Source of the DNA: Sebastes aleutianus
Taxonomy: Eukaryota; Chordata; Actinopteri; Perciformes; Sebastidae
Length of the DNA: 64,000 bases
Direction of reading: 5' to 3'
Assembly: GCA_916700875.1 (NCBI GenBank)
Contig: CAKAKS010000004.1
Span: 10,684,534 to 10,748,533, forward strand
Part shown: piece after piece, positions 46,911 through 60,414 of the stretch
How the letters are laid out: each line of letters begins with the position of its first letter
How positions within the stretch are numbered: position 1 is the stretch's first letter
Made by a program: the position numbers and the translations under genes
The notes under the pieces: generated by a model
Seen by the model: the letters and a program-made list of their open reading frames with translations, nothing else
Database searches by the model: none
Told to the model about the DNA's origin: nothing

Positions 46911-49239
46911 GCTGGACCTGAGGCATAAAAATAAAAAATGTTAACAGGAAGACAAAGAACTATCAGATTACATTGAAAGTAATTATCTCCCGCGTGTCTC
47001 TACCAGAGAGAGAATTGTAAAAGTGTGGATTTTTCCACTGAACGTGGAAAGAAAGAAAGAAGTTGGTAAAAAGCTCAGTGTAACAACTGTCATTGTATAA
47101 TTAGGATATTGTAAAGCAAGTGCAATAGGGTCATGCTGGCTGTGTTATACGGCTTGCTAACTTCCTTGACAGGACTCGTAGTACTTGTGTATTTAAGTTT
47201 TACTCTCGCCATGGTGGGACAGGGAAAAACATTTACTTTGATAGAATTTTGAAATATAGAGGCATGAGAAATAATATAATTGGAGAAAACTGTGATATGC
47301 TGCCACACCCCAGGGGCTAGATAAAAACATATTCTCTTTTCTTTCTTTTTTTTTACAATTTGGCCCTTCCCAAATTCACAACAATTCTGAACATTGGCAA
47401 ATGTTCAAAGGTTTGCAAACACTGTGAAATGCATATCGCTTTGTGTTCCCTTACAGGATTGCAAGTCAAGGATAATGCTTCTGAGACTTAAAGAAAGCTT
47501 TCAGTGATTGTAAAGAAACAGTTGGAGCCTTCCCTTGGGCAGATATTAGTTGTTAGCATTGACCCCCTATCTTTCTTACAAGACTGTATTTCCATTGCTA
47601 TATTTGGGGATAGTGCATTGTTTCATTATATTCATGCATTTGCGTGCTTCAGGGAATGCCTACCATATGAAATGGGTTCTTGCTCATGCAATATGTCATT
47701 GCAAGTACAGTGGGGTTCCTGCACTGTCACAATGCATAAGTAAAACAGTCGGAATGATCCACACACACGAACATATACAGCAAGTTTAGATCTTAGATAT
47801 GTAAGTGAGATAATGAATGGGGCATAGGATATCATTATATGGTCTTTCTTCACAGTAGAGAGGGCAGTGACAAAGAATCTGTGTTGTGGAGTCTATGATT
47901 CATGAACAAATGTGGTTGTTTTTTAGAGAAGGATGTCAATAAATAGTTAAAAATGTGAGACAGAGACGGAGAGAGAGAGTGGGCTACTGTCTGGCCTGCT
48001 GGCTGACTGACTGACTGATGTCGAGACAAATGATCCAGGATGATGGCATGACTCTGAGCTAATCCAGGAGCACTGGACACCAGCACTGAACCATGTCATA
48101 CAGATCATTCAGTCAGTTAAGTGTGACAAATGCGAATGGGTGAAAAACGACATGAACTTCAAGGTGTGTATGTGTAGTAAGTTTAAACCCCACATCAGCA
48201 ATATATCACTGACAAATATTTCTATTATTTTGATATATGTACAGGGAGCCAATGAGACTACTATAGCCACTCTCACACAAGAGCACATTTCCCATAAACC
48301 CCGTCACTTATTGCCACAAACACAACTCTGTTACAGCACTTGCTCCCTCTTCCCCAATGCGAGATTTTCCACTTGGTTGAGAAAATCAGTTTGGTTAGTG
48401 TCAGACTGCAGAGGAAGGAAGACTGTTTGTTTGTATCCTGTGTGCGTGCGCGTAGTTGGCAGCATGCCGATTATAAGGAGATTATCAGGTGCACATTGTT
48501 CTGACAGGTGTGAAGGGAGTCTGAGGGAGGTGTGAGACAAAAAAAAGAGTTGAGTCTCAGGAAAGGAAGTGCCTGATTTCTTCCCACCTTCTCTCCTATA
48601 CTCTCCTTTATCTTGTTTTCATCTTCTGTCCTCTTGTCTAGTCTTCAACCCCTTTACTTCTTATCCTCCTGATCGTTTGGCCTCTCTTGCACACATACTT
48701 TACTATTTTATCCACATTGCATAGTCTCCATCGAGGGGTGTGCGTACGTCTTGGATTTCGGAGGTGACGGTGGCATCGATGGCACGCTGCCTTCCTGCTG
48801 ACAGCTCTGGCTTTGGGAGGCGACAGCATCATTTCAGACGTGTTAATGAGCCACGGTATCTAGTAGTCTGCCAGTCAAGGTGATGAAACCTGCTTATGAG
48901 CAGTCATTGTTTCCAGACACTAGACACAACAATGTTGCATTTGTAATCACCAAAAGTCTCATCTCCTTTTTTTCCCCCCTCTCGCCAGTGTTGTTTTGTT
49001 TCAGATAAGTCACAGCTTGCAATGTCATGTCTTTGACTCAGGATACAGTCGTTGAAAAGGTTTGGATTCAAATCAAAGTCAAGGTTATTGCCAGCGGACT
49101 GATAAGGTCTATTTAAGGTCAAACATTTGTAAGTCAAATAAAATGTCTCAGATCCCACTGGTCCAAATGTGATGAAGCTTGGGAGACATGATGCATCTTG
49201 ACACTCCCAACAAGTGTCAAGTGCATCTATGGAGAATGA

Positions 49240-50073
49240 CCAAAGACTGTATAAGAAGTAGACGTAGTCACGGTGACGTCAACCATTGGTTTGTCGACTG
49301 CCGTTTTGAAGCATTGAGTTTGGTATTTTGGCCATCGCCATCTTCAAGATTCAAGATTCAATTTCACTTTATTGTCTTTTCACTGAGTATTTGCATACAC
49401 AGAAGGAAACATATTATATATTATTAGAATATTGTTTCTCCCAGCTCCCATCAGTGCATTAAAAATGATAGAATGAATAAGTATTCAAATTAACATACCT
49501 AAAAATAACAATAGAACAATACACAATTTCATACAATTTGCAGTTATACACCTAATTTGCATCTTGGTTTTTGGGCCGTCACTATCTTGTTTTTTTACAA
49601 CCAGAAGTGACACGCTGAATAAGACATTTTTAGGCAACCAAAATGTTACAATTAAACTTTGATGAACTAAAAACACACTGAGAAAGGGTTTTGTAAGCAC
49701 GGACAACTCCCAGTCCGGACAACGTCGTGGTAGTGACCTGTCAATCACAAGATAGCCACGCCCTAAAGCATACCCTGCTTTATAGTCTATTTGACTCTAA
49801 ATGAGACCATCATTTACTAAATGAACATCATGTTGTAAGACATTTGTGTTGAAGACGTGAAACTAGCGATTGAGACCATAAACTCATGTTAACAATGTTT
49901 ACTGAGGTAATAAATCAAGTGAGAAGTAGGCTCATTTTCTCATAGACTTCTATACAATCAGACTTCTTTTTGCAACCAGAGGAGTCTCCCCCTGCTGGCT
50001 GTTAGAAAGAATGCAAGTTTTAAAGCATGTCCACATTGGCTTCACTTTTCAGACCCAGAAGTTGCCCACTGAG
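49240..50073 (-). mobile_element. Interspersed repeat, copy 2, interrupted by a retroposon tail
   Basis: Reverse-oriented relative of 31733-32673, ending GTTGCCCACTGAG. Parts of the middle are deleted relative to copy 1. It contains an insertion (49345-49559) that copy 1 lacks. Confidence 0.75.
49345..49559. mobile_element. 215-bp retroposon-like insertion in copy 2
   Basis: It begins CAAGATTCAAGATTCAATTT and CACTTTATTGTC, a known teleost retroposon-end motif, and is flanked by direct repeats CATCTT (49339-49344 and 49560-49565). The host sequence is continuous across the site in the related copy. Confidence 0.6.
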
Positions 50074-51548
50074 AATGACATGCTTCACAACGATTTGTCC
50101 AGTACATTCAAGATCCAATGTCTTATTTTCAGAACATCAAATTAATTTTGATGACCCCCTTTTCTTTCAAAATGATGTCGTTTCTGCTTGTCCATGAGGT
50201 AACACATTCCTAATTGCCATTCACATGCACTACTCTACCCGTAGAGACAATATAGTCAGTGGGTCTGGGATCAAATGACACCATGGTGGGCTTTTCTCTT
50301 CTTTGTATGTATATCCGTCTCCTTTTCCCAACTCTCCTACTTCGTGCATTCCTAACGTCAAAATACAGAAAAAAACCCCAGACTGTAGGGAGGAAAGTTT
50401 ACAATGTTTTGTGGCAGGAAAAAAAAAGTTGGAATAATTTCTACCTCTCTCCTCTGGTTTCCCTGACTGTGGAAGTAGAGATTTCTGACTTTGTATGCAG
50501 ATGGTTTCTCCTGCATGTCTTCAAACCCGGCACCCAATCTAGGTCAACCATCTCGCTGCTTCCCAACCGCCAGACTGAGCTGTGTGCATACTGTATATGT
50601 GTGTGTGTGTGTATGCACAGCACATTCAGCGCTCCGGGCTACAACAACAACAACAAAAAAAAATGAAAATATATTTGCTAAGAGAAATCCATTGCATATT
50701 AATTTTCACTATAGAGGACTTCCAAATAATCGGCGTACTTAGAGTAATACAGTAGAGTGTATCATAGAAATGCTACAGTAGTAATAGCTGGAGGTATTGA
50801 TTGAAATAATCGATGTTGCTGTCTCTGTTGACTGCTTGCGCTGGGGCTCTTGAAAGCGAGCAAAACAGGCCTGAGGCATTAGATCACAGTTGTCTGTGAC
50901 CAGCCTCCTGAATCACTGGAGATGCCGGAGACGTGAACCACACCCACCTCCAGTCTCACTCCGTGCTCCGGTATCGCCTCTTCTGGGGTTATTTGAGTTT
51001 GTTCATTTCTCCGAGGGAATATATACTTGACAAACCATCAATATGCATTTTTTCAAGACGTGCCTGTGGACGTTCACACCATTATCCAATTTATAAGCTC
51101 TGGGAGTCTGGGACTACATAAGCACCAAATGCTTCAAAACCACTGAATTCTTATTTGTATCATTTAGTAGTTATTTGTAGATTTGCACAAATGTTCACAC
51201 ATGCATGAATATATATACATGAATGATTTATATTTGTGGTGAATGTGTGTTTACGCATGTGCTCCGTGCCAGAAGTCTACTACTAATGTGCCCACACAAA
51301 TGTGGCAATGATATATGATGGTGTAATTCTTGATATATTAGTTTAGATTCAAACCAAATCTTTACATACCAGGACTTTTGCTACCACTGTTTCAGATCGC
51401 CTATAAGCCTTGGGAATGCGTCTTTCATTTGTGATTGACACTCTAGTATTTGGTTTGCTGGTAAACTTTAATTTATATTAAAGACACACAACAAGTTGCC
51501 ATCATAGATGTTTTCTTAAAACTACAAAAAAATCTCTGGAGAGTTGTA

Positions 51549-52197
51549 AAAGGATAGTTTGGGTGTTTTGAAATAGGGTTGTATGAGGTACTTATCCAAA
51601 GGCTATATTTGGAGTATTTTCACTGCTTTACTCTGCTGTCAGACAGCCCTTTCAGACGGGGAACTGAAGCCATTGTATCTATCTCTGCTCTTGCCAAAGC
51701 CACCAGACTCCATTGAAAAAATGTGTAATTTTACCTCGCAGAACACAGGGGTTTCTGATCTACCGCTGCCTCGATCAGTTATTTTGTTTGTGCTATTATG
51801 TGACTTTGCTGATATAACCAAAGTCACACAAGAGACCAGCAACTCACGTGTTCTGCAAAGTAAAATCACAGGTTTTTTCAATGTAGTCTGGTTGCTTTGG
51901 GGAGAGCATAGATAACAGCACCACTTCTCCGTCGGAAACAGACTGTATAGCTGTCTCACGGCAAAGTAAAGCAATGCAAATGCAAACACTGATAGTGACA
52001 GATGTTTTTTAGATCTGCCTTTTTTAAGGTGGCTAAGATACGTTTTGCTGCCGGCCCTGTCCACAGCAGTACATTGCTTTACTTCTGTGCAGATACTCCT
52101 GTCTGCTTCTCCAAACTGGGGCGTGCTGACCGTCATACACTGACTATAGATAAGTACCTCATACAACCACACTTCAAAACACCTTAACTATCCCTTT
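51549..52197. mobile_element. 649-bp MITE with about 45-bp inverted termini (AAAGGATAGTTTGGGTG)
   Basis: AAAGGATAGTTTGGGTGTTT ... GTTGTATGAGGTACTTAT is matched in reverse by ATAAGTACCTCATACAAC ... ACACCTTAACTATCCCTTT. The 177-codon minus ORF (51639-52172) and 110-codon + ORF lie inside, start or end near the termini, and resemble no protein. Confidence 0.75.
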
Positions 52198-52649
52198 ATA
52201 AGTCTCAAACGGTGCATAAGAGGCCCTGAATGGAATGAATAAATATTCTCCTGGGTTGTAACATCTTTGAACTTTGTCAGCATGAAGGTTTGAACCACTA
52301 CAGTTGCAGAAATGGCCCCTTTCAAACTTAATCGATGTGTAAAAAAAACATAAAAACAATTTACTTTGTAATTTCTGTACAGGGTTTATGAGATCAAAAC
52401 TCACTGAGATGGTTGTCAGATATGGAGAACGTGTTAAAATATGTTTTATCGTACTTGTATCTGTTAGTTTTAGTGTTATTCACTTCAGTTCATTAAAATT
52501 CTGCACAAGAGACTACTGTATCTATTTTTAGTTGTGGGTGTGTGCATATTTAAAACTGTTGACGTGCTTGTCCACACAGAGTTGCTATGTGGCGTGCATG
52601 TTTATGTGTTTGTCCATATGCATGTGCCACGCAAACCTCTCCATCTCTC

Positions 52650-53180
52650 TGCGGTGCCAACTGAATTATGCATTATTCAGAGTTTAATATTAGACATTAT
52701 AAGGAGGTAAATTGGAGCTATCAATCATCCAAGACATTCATATGTGGCAGACTTTAGGAATAAGGCAAAGCAGTCTTTGGAAATCAGGAGTGATTGGCTG
52801 GGGAAATTGGGTGTGGAAATTGTAATTATTATTTCTTCATTTCCCAAGCTTTGCCTCGTTCTGATGACATTAGCATTATTAGTCGTATGTTTGGGACAAT
52901 TAATATTTGAGCTCTTGAGGATGCCGGTGAGGCGCACACAGCTAATGAGTTACAATCAAAACTCAGAAAGTCAGACGTATCTATCAAGTCTAATTTACAC
53001 GTCTCTCATTATGAGTTTTAAAAAACAGGAGAATATTAAATATAATGGTCGCTCACAATTTCATATGGAACTATGCAGATTTGATAGCCATCAAATTGTA
53101 TTTGAGATTCTAATTAAATGAACAGATTGGCATGAGTCCTTTTTAATGAAGCATAATGGTTAACAGCAATAGATAGACAG
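52650..53180. other. Long unique block resembling a conserved non-coding element
   Basis: About 530 bp without repeats, AT-rich with many homeodomain-type cores (GAATTATGCATTATTC, GTAATTATTATTTC, ACATTAGCATTATTAGTC, TTTGATAGCCATCAAATTG). No coding support for the 125-codon ORF inside. The best enhancer-like candidate in the intron. Confidence 0.3.
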
Positions 53181-53815
53181 CACTTAGACCCAGTGGAATA
53201 CGTCATTAACAGCTGTGCCCCTGTGAGTAGTCAATGTGCGTGTTTTTCTTTGAATGCTTGCGGGGTCAAGAGACACCCCATCAGAAACCATAATTTTCAG
53301 AGAGCGGGTTTGCGTCATCAAAAGTGTGGTCTAATATGCATGAATAGCCGTATCACACTGAGCCGTTTTAGAAATATTTGTCTTTGAAATGTGATACAGT
53401 GTATTAGCTCCTCTGAGGCCAATTTAAGCATGTCAAAGAAAATACTGACTCTATCCAGTGCACAACAAAATGTTGTGTGTGTGTGTGTGTGTTTCTTTTA
53501 ATAGGGCTGGTCCACAGAAAATAAAAGCCCTACACCAACGTTTGATCTCAAAAACAACCAGCTCTGAATTGGAACTGGATCCAAATTTATTAGAAGTGGA
53601 TATTTGTTTTACAATAATTGATGCCTGAAACAGAAGTTTTGACTTCTGAACTTCAGCCGGCTGTTTGTGCATACACAAATGTATAGTGTTTATGATGTGG
53701 CGACCAAAGCTAGTACCTACATTTGTGGCCAAGACACACAAAAGACAGCAGTGATACAGTAAACTTGTTTACAATACCAGAGACGAAGTCCTCAGAATCA
53801 CCAAACAGTAGTACT

Positions 53816-54214
53816 TAGGGCTGCGTATTGTCAAGAATCTGACGATACGATACGTATCACGATACAGGGCTTCTGATTCAATATATTGCGATATATTGCG
53901 AAACTGTTAGCAAGGCGATATATTGCGATTTTTTTAAAATCTAATTTTAGGAAAACTGTTATAGTATGAAGAACACACCATCAAAATGTTTACTTTTTTA
54001 TGCAATCAGAACAGTACAATTTGCATCTATAACAGTCCCTGCAACATCCAACATCATAGCACTACTTTGAGAGAACGAAATAATAATAGAAATAAAGTTT
54101 AACTGAGTTAATCTTTGCATGCAAACTATTAGTTAAAAATCAATAGTGTTTTTGTGAATCGATACAGTACCACAAAACATAATATCCTGATATTCGATAT
54201 TTTCTTACACCCCT
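53816..54214. mobile_element. MITE with ACGATACGATACG interior
   Basis: It starts TAGGGCTGCGTATTGTCAAG and ends CGATATTTTCTTACACCCCTA, with weakly inverted ends (TAGGGCTG / ACCCCTA) and a body rich in ATATTGCGATAT, typical of a dispersed hAT-type teleost family. Confidence 0.55.
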
Positions 54215-56709
54215 AGTATTACTACTTGTGTATGGCAAGATACTGAATATTTACACTTTACTTTATTTTACATTTTAACCAAAAACAATCGCAAAAAAAA
54301 TAATCATTTATGAAAAAAGACAAATCACTATTTATGGCAGCCCAAAACTGCTGAAAATATCTTCTATTTTTTCTTTCTATTTTCACAAATTGTTGCTAAT
54401 TAATAGGTATGGATGTTAAATTGACATTTCTTCGTAATTCTATCTGTACCGGAGCAACAGCAAAATATGCTTAAACTCCTTTTCCAATTTACCTTGCATT
54501 TCTGGGCTTAGGTGTTTTGATTTAAGACATTGCTACACAATGACTGGCTGAAATGACATGCCTCATATATCCAGAGAAGTGCAGTCGAGTTTGATAGCAG
54601 TAAAAAAAAAAAGATCTGCTATCCTAAACATCAGTGGTAAACATCAGATTTTGGTGACAGCCTCTCAGGAGTAATCCATTGTAAAAGACAGAAAGATGGC
54701 AGGTCCTCTTGCCTCAACAGTTTAATGCAGCCACAAAGCATGTTACATCACAAGGAAAAAGACTGACTCACTGGCTTATCCGTGAACATAAAAACTCTCT
54801 TTCTGCTGTCACCATTCTCCATGCTTCTACCACAGACATGAATACAAAAAGTTACCAGTCCAAAAGTCCGTAAATATCTGCAGTATGAATGTAGGGAATA
54901 TCTACGTGAAGTGTAGACAGAGCAGATTGTTACACATTGAAGATTAAAAGAGTAATAAACACAGGTGATCACTATCTGATCATATGATAGTGTTAAGTGT
55001 GTCCAAAGGCAGCATTATTCATCGAAGCCCAATGTAAAAATGATGGATGCTTTAAGCTGTTGTACTTAAGCTGTTGTCAGTTTGATACAAGACTATGCTA
55101 AGTAGGTATTTAATTGTTAAAACAGTCAGTCAGGATACAGTACGAGACAATATTATTTTTCACAATGTAAGCCAATTTTTATTATGCAATAAATGCAAAT
55201 ATTCTAAATCAAAAGTTGGGGATTTTATAAAGCATATATTTGGGACTCCACTGCTGATACACTCTGCATTCATAACTGAATATAAGTGGGTAGTATATTT
55301 GAACATTTTAGTTTATTCTAACACGGATGTGAACGATGTATGAATGTGATTGTGACATGTGGAATGGTTTTATTTGCCTGTTTTATAACTTTCCTGGGTC
55401 ATCAAGGCTGCTAAGAGTTATCTAACTTTTAGAAGTAACGTTATTTCAGTCAAGTGTTTACTGTGCTTTATTTGTTATATATGTACTTTTTATATTATCA
55501 TAGCCTACTTAATATTATGTCATGATTGTATTTGGTTAAATCATTATCTGTTGAATATTCTGCATTATTTTAAATAGCAGGACTGAAAGTTAAGGAAAAC
55601 AATAAAATAGAATTCAGCATTCATTCATGGGATTACTTACCCCTGTGCTTTTCCTAATGTGACATGTCAAAATGTCTTCCTTGATAAACACCAATTGTGT
55701 GTTGGCATACAGTCGATCTGCAGGAGGATTCAAGCTCCACCTATAATATTTCACACCCCTAAGGAACCCCTTTGAACCTTTTTGTACAAGCCATCATACA
55801 ATTCTTTCCAACTGAGATTGCATTTCAAAGCCTTGTAAATATTTCAGCGGTGTCATTTCATGTGAAGGGGAGAAGCAGCACGCTTTTGATTGTGCTCTGA
55901 GTCCTCACTCAAACATGCTGAGGACAACGGCTTCCTGATCACGCAATACTTGGGACATGGCCTGGGGGATGGAATGGGAGATGTGACTTAAAGAGACAAA
56001 GTAGGAAGAAAGTCTTATATACAGTGACCGGCGACCATGGGACAGCACAGACCCGAAAAAAAAGTAAAAGTTAGAAGAGAACAAAAGGAAAAAAAAAAAG
56101 AGGATAAAAAGAGAAGTTAAGGTCAGAGGCGAGAGCAGGGCAGTGCAGCCGTCAGACAGCTGATGGGTCATGGGGTAAATGGAAAGGACACCTCACCTCA
56201 GAGGAAGGTGTGTGTATGTGCTGAAAGTGTATGTTTGTTTGAGCATGCACATGTTCATGTAAGGTGTGTTCAGCCGGAAGGGGGCAGGTGTGGAGGCCTG
56301 TCAGGTCATGGTGTGAGCACGGGTCGGAGGTGCCCATCCTGCCAAATCCTATGACTCAAGCTGTGAGTAACCTCTGTGTTTGTACGCATATGCATGTGTT
56401 TTTGCCTGTGTGTGGAGCAGAAGAACTTTTTTTTGTAATTGTTAGCAGACCGTAACAACCAAGTAGACCAAATGCCCAAACTTGATATAAATTCATTAAA
56501 TTTAACTAAACATAAAACCTGGAAACTAGGTGATGAGATGTCATTTAAGCCAGCCATTCTCAACCAGTGGGCCGCAGCCCACCGGTGGGCCGCAGAGCGC
56601 CATCTAGAGGGGCCACGGAGGCAGTGGTACTAGATTATTTTTTTATTATTATTTAGCAAAGTGAACAGGTAAAACCTAAAGGAGGTAAGATGCCAGCTGC
56701 CGTAAAACC

Positions 56710-56911
56710 AAAGCCTATTGAAGGAGGCTGAGACACGGGCGGACACGGGTCTTGTATTGGGTATAACACATGCGCAGTGTAACTGGAGCTGCGGTCGTGC
56801 GTTGCGATCGGCTCAATTTCGGCGAGTGCAGAGCAGATATTACTGTGCATGTGCGGTCCCCCCGAAGGCGCGTTGATTAAGTGTGACCCAACCTCCTTCA
56901 ATAGGCCTTGT
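56710..56911. mobile_element. Short MITE nested in the hAT element
   Basis: Inverted ends GCCTATTGAAGGAGG (56713-56727) and CCTCCTTCAATAGGCC (56892-56907), about 200 bp overall. Flanks GTAAAACC (56702-56709) and GTAAAAAC (56912-56919) are 7/8 identical, suggesting an 8-bp duplication. Confidence 0.6.
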
Positions 56912-56950
56912 GTAAAAACACCAAACATCATCAGGTAGAGACAAACGTGT

Positions 56951-57349
56951 TTGCCACTGTTAGCTTGTTACCTTTGGATTTTGGACCCTTTCTCTGTGGA
57001 TCCTGCTTCAGAAGACATAGCTCTCTCCACTGTGTTGGAAAATGAACTGATGGAACTATCAGCAGACAGCAGCCTGAAGCTTCAGCTCACACAAGTAGAC
57101 CTTGCTTCATTCTGGATACTGGCTGCCAGTCAATATCCCTCTCTGTCAAAACAGGCAATCAAATTTCTGTTGCCTTTCACCACCACCTATTTGTGTGAGT
57201 CAGGGTTTTCCATTGTGACTGTCACAAAATCAAAGGCAAGGAACAAACTGAAAGCAACTTTGAATGCTACTCTGCGTGTCAGCATCTCACCCATCCCACC
57301 ACGACTTGATCTCATTATTTCCCAGAGGCAAGCCCAAGTGTCTCACTGA
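56951..57349 (+). pseudogene. hAT transposase C-terminal fragment
   Basis: 132 codons without an ATG at the start. The region LPFTTTYLCESGFSIVTVTK and SKARNKL is the hAT C-terminal dimerisation domain as in ZBED5/SCAND3-type proteins, preceded by a WILAASQYPSLS segment. The catalytic DDE domain and BED finger are absent. The frame is still open to TGA at 57347, suggesting a fairly young insertion, but it cannot be active alone. Confidence 0.85.
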
Positions 57350-59921
57350 GTGTAAGCAGAATATGTATTTTGGTCATTACAGCTGACAGTGGCATAACAC
57401 ATATCTACAGCCCAGTTTATTATTTGTTGTATAAACATGTTAGGTTTTTTACTCATTTATTTGGAAAGGTGGTCCTTGGAAATGTTTTGACAATCACAAG
57501 TGGGCCTTCAGTTGCAAAAGGTTGAGAACCCCTGATTTAAGCCTTTAAACCTAAAGCCGAATACCCTATTACTTGACCCACTATGTGAATGTTCAACTCC
57601 AAAAACCTCAACCAATATTACTGCATTTAGTATAATCAGTAGACTTATTTATCAAACGTATTTAACTAAATCATAATTTACAAACAAGTATTCATCATAT
57701 TTTTTAGGATCCGATTTAATTTTAGGTGCGGGCAGCATATGACTCATTTTAATCGTCAAGCTAAGAATGTATTTTTTTTGGTCCGATCGCTATCAGAGTT
57801 CTGCCGACGCCGAGTCGGATCAGATACTTCACCTATAAGTGATGATTAAATATATATTTGACACATTGAAATAGTAACAGCTGTAGCCTTATAAATTAGG
57901 CCCACCTTATTTATCATGTTCTACTTGAGCCAACAGAATTAACAATCCATTAAAATATACCCAGAGTGGCCCTGATACCGATCCTTAGGATTGGCTGAAC
58001 ACTTTATCCACCACAGCGTATAATCCATGGTGCAAACTACCAAGATAATACTAGTGTAATTTAACTAAAGATGTTTTTAATTGCCCTTGAAAATATGCAG
58101 AATAAATAAAAACACAAATGAATTGAGGCATTGATGCAGTAGGTGGATAATGGATTGAATAAAAACTGCAGAGGAACATAATAACAGCATTAAGTGAAGG
58201 AAGCCGGTGTGTGTACAAACAAAAACAGTCTCAGTTATTCTTATTCAATGAGTACATAATGTGTTAATATCCATGGCCCTTTAGCAGCGGTGCCGGAATG
58301 AGTTTTGAAGTGAGGGGAGCTTTGAATGACGTAAGCTAATACAGTGTTTCCCACAGGATTTTTGAGAGCCTGTGGTGGGAGCATTTTGAGCATTTGAAGT
58401 TAAATGCATCAATCTGGTGCACTTTGAAAGCAAAATTACGAGGCTAGATCTATGAAAGACTTGGTGCTCTAGTGTACCATTTAATCATAAAGGTTGTATG
58501 GTTATGAATGTTGATGGCAAAAAGACACACAGCATAAGCATGTTAAACGAGACAGGGTGCCAACGTCGCCGCAGAACCCCTCGCACTGACGACAGTCCGG
58601 TTGACAGTCGTGTTGGGAATCCAGTCCCTCCCCAAAAATATTTTCGGTTCATTATGAAACTGTAGCGGGCTGGATATCAGATCACTTTGATATCATTTGA
58701 ATTAGGCTACACAATGTTTGATTATGATTGGATAAAGATCCACAGCACACTCTGCTCCACTGATTTACGCACGTATTTGTCGTAAAGGACTTGAAGTGTA
58801 AATAAACACTTCAGTTCAGGTTGCGGTTACGTGAGACACAGCTGAGACAGAGTCGTGCAGACAGCTGCTGCACAGATTAAAATGAGAGCGTATCTGTAGA
58901 GTTTGACACCCTCCAATCTTGACATGCACGGGGTGGATGGGAATGATTGAAACGTCTTTTTTGCCGTGTTGCAATACAGGGGCATTTGTGGGGATACAGT
59001 GATTCGTGACCTTAAAAAGAAAGTGGGACTTCCGGCGCCCATGCTTTTTAAAGTTGAGTTGTTGTTGAGACTGAGTAGCAGACGTATGACACAGAACTTC
59101 CTTGACTGCTTGTATGGTTGTCTCATTTGCAAACTGTAAACATCTGAAGAAATTAGTAGTAGTAGAACCTGTGCATTTTTTTTTTTTTGTTGGAAGCTTT
59201 CTTTTTGTTGTTTTCACTTTGTTCTCCAAGGAACTCTGCTAAATGCTGAGTCCTCTACCATGCTGTCAGAAACAGGAGACTTTGTCTGAGCTTTTCATGT
59301 CTTATGGTCCGAGCCAAATGAAATGTCAGGCCATCATTCCTCCTCAGTTCAACAGGAAGCCGTGCACAACTCAAATCAGCCAGAATGTGCCGCAATTAAG
59401 TGTGTCCCCAGAGCTACAAAAGCCCCCTCTAAGCTGACGCTCCTGTTGCATTGTACCCCTGCAGGACGTAACACATCTATTCAATAGCAGCTCAACTGTG
59501 CCTGCTGACAATAACCCGGGAAGAACATTGGGGTGGTGGGGTATTGTGACATTTGATGGCGAATGTGTTGGTACTGGGATTATCTCTGAAGCAGCCAATA
59601 TACAGGGAGCCAACTTTGCAATTTTCCTGAACACAGCACCTGTCTGGACACTAATCACAAAGGTTTTTTTTCCTTCTCTATACATGATCACTGGCTTTCT
59701 CCGACAATAAATGGTTCACAATGATGTGTATTGTTGTATGCAGAGGCTCAAAAACTGCATTGCTTTGTAGTGATTCGGGTGATTCAGTGTTTGGCTACAA
59801 GAATTCACTTATCAAAATCACTTAAACCTTGCTTCGCTCACTGAATGTAATTGCATTTGTGGCTTGTATTTACTGAATATTATGAATATAGTGTCAGAAA
59901 GCCTTGGGATGGGTTGTCAGA

Positions 59922-60414
59922 AGGGATGCGCCAATATGGATACCGGATCAGATATCGGACAGATACTGACTCAAATAGCTGGATCGGGTATATCGGTGAA
60001 AATGGGGCCAATCCATTCAATTCATTTCTATGTTTATATACTAATATACATTAAATACTGGAAATTTAACTCCCTTTTTGATGAATTTGTTGTTGCATTA
60101 ACAAGGTTTTTGGAGATTTTTTACCAGGTTGTTGGTGTGCGATTCATTATTTTAATAATAGATACAAATTCAGTACATTTACACCACTGTATTTATTTGT
60201 TACATTTAGTTTTACAAAGTTTAGAAAGCAATGTTTAAGTCCAGCTTGATATCTCCGTACACATGAAGGAATGATTCCAGTCACTTCCACACAGGGAGGC
60301 ATTCAGCTTATTGATTAATCACTAGCATCGGATCTGTATTCGGTGTCGGACGATATCCAAAGCCCGGGTATCGTATCGTTGTCAGGACTGAAAAAGTGGG
60401 ATCGGTGCATCCCT
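59922..60414. mobile_element. 493-bp hAT-like MITE (AGGGATGCGCCAAT)
   Basis: Inverted ends AGGGATGCGCCAATATGG / GGGATCGGTGCATCCCT and a body with GATCAGATATCGG and GTATCGTATCG words, characteristic of a common fish family. The ORFs around 59851-60582 cross its boundaries and are not genes. No clear target duplication. Confidence 0.7.

Larger units (their letters stand above)
56551..57534 (+). mobile_element. hAT transposon, internally deleted, with perfect 8-bp target duplication
   Basis: 15-bp inverted termini CAGCCATTCTCAACC / GGTTGAGAACCCCTG are flanked by ATTTAAGC on both sides (56543-56550, 57535-57542), the exact hAT signature. At 984 bp it is far shorter than an autonomous element. 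It keeps the C-terminal transposase region and contains a nested element at about 56710-56911. Confidence 0.92.

Noticed and set aside
51639..52172. 177-codon minus-strand ORF
   Set aside because: It lies entirely within a MITE with 45-bp inverted ends and shows no protein motif.
52744..53121. 125-codon + strand ORF
   Set aside because: No protein similarity or splice signals; the block looks like non-coding DNA with homeodomain-type words.
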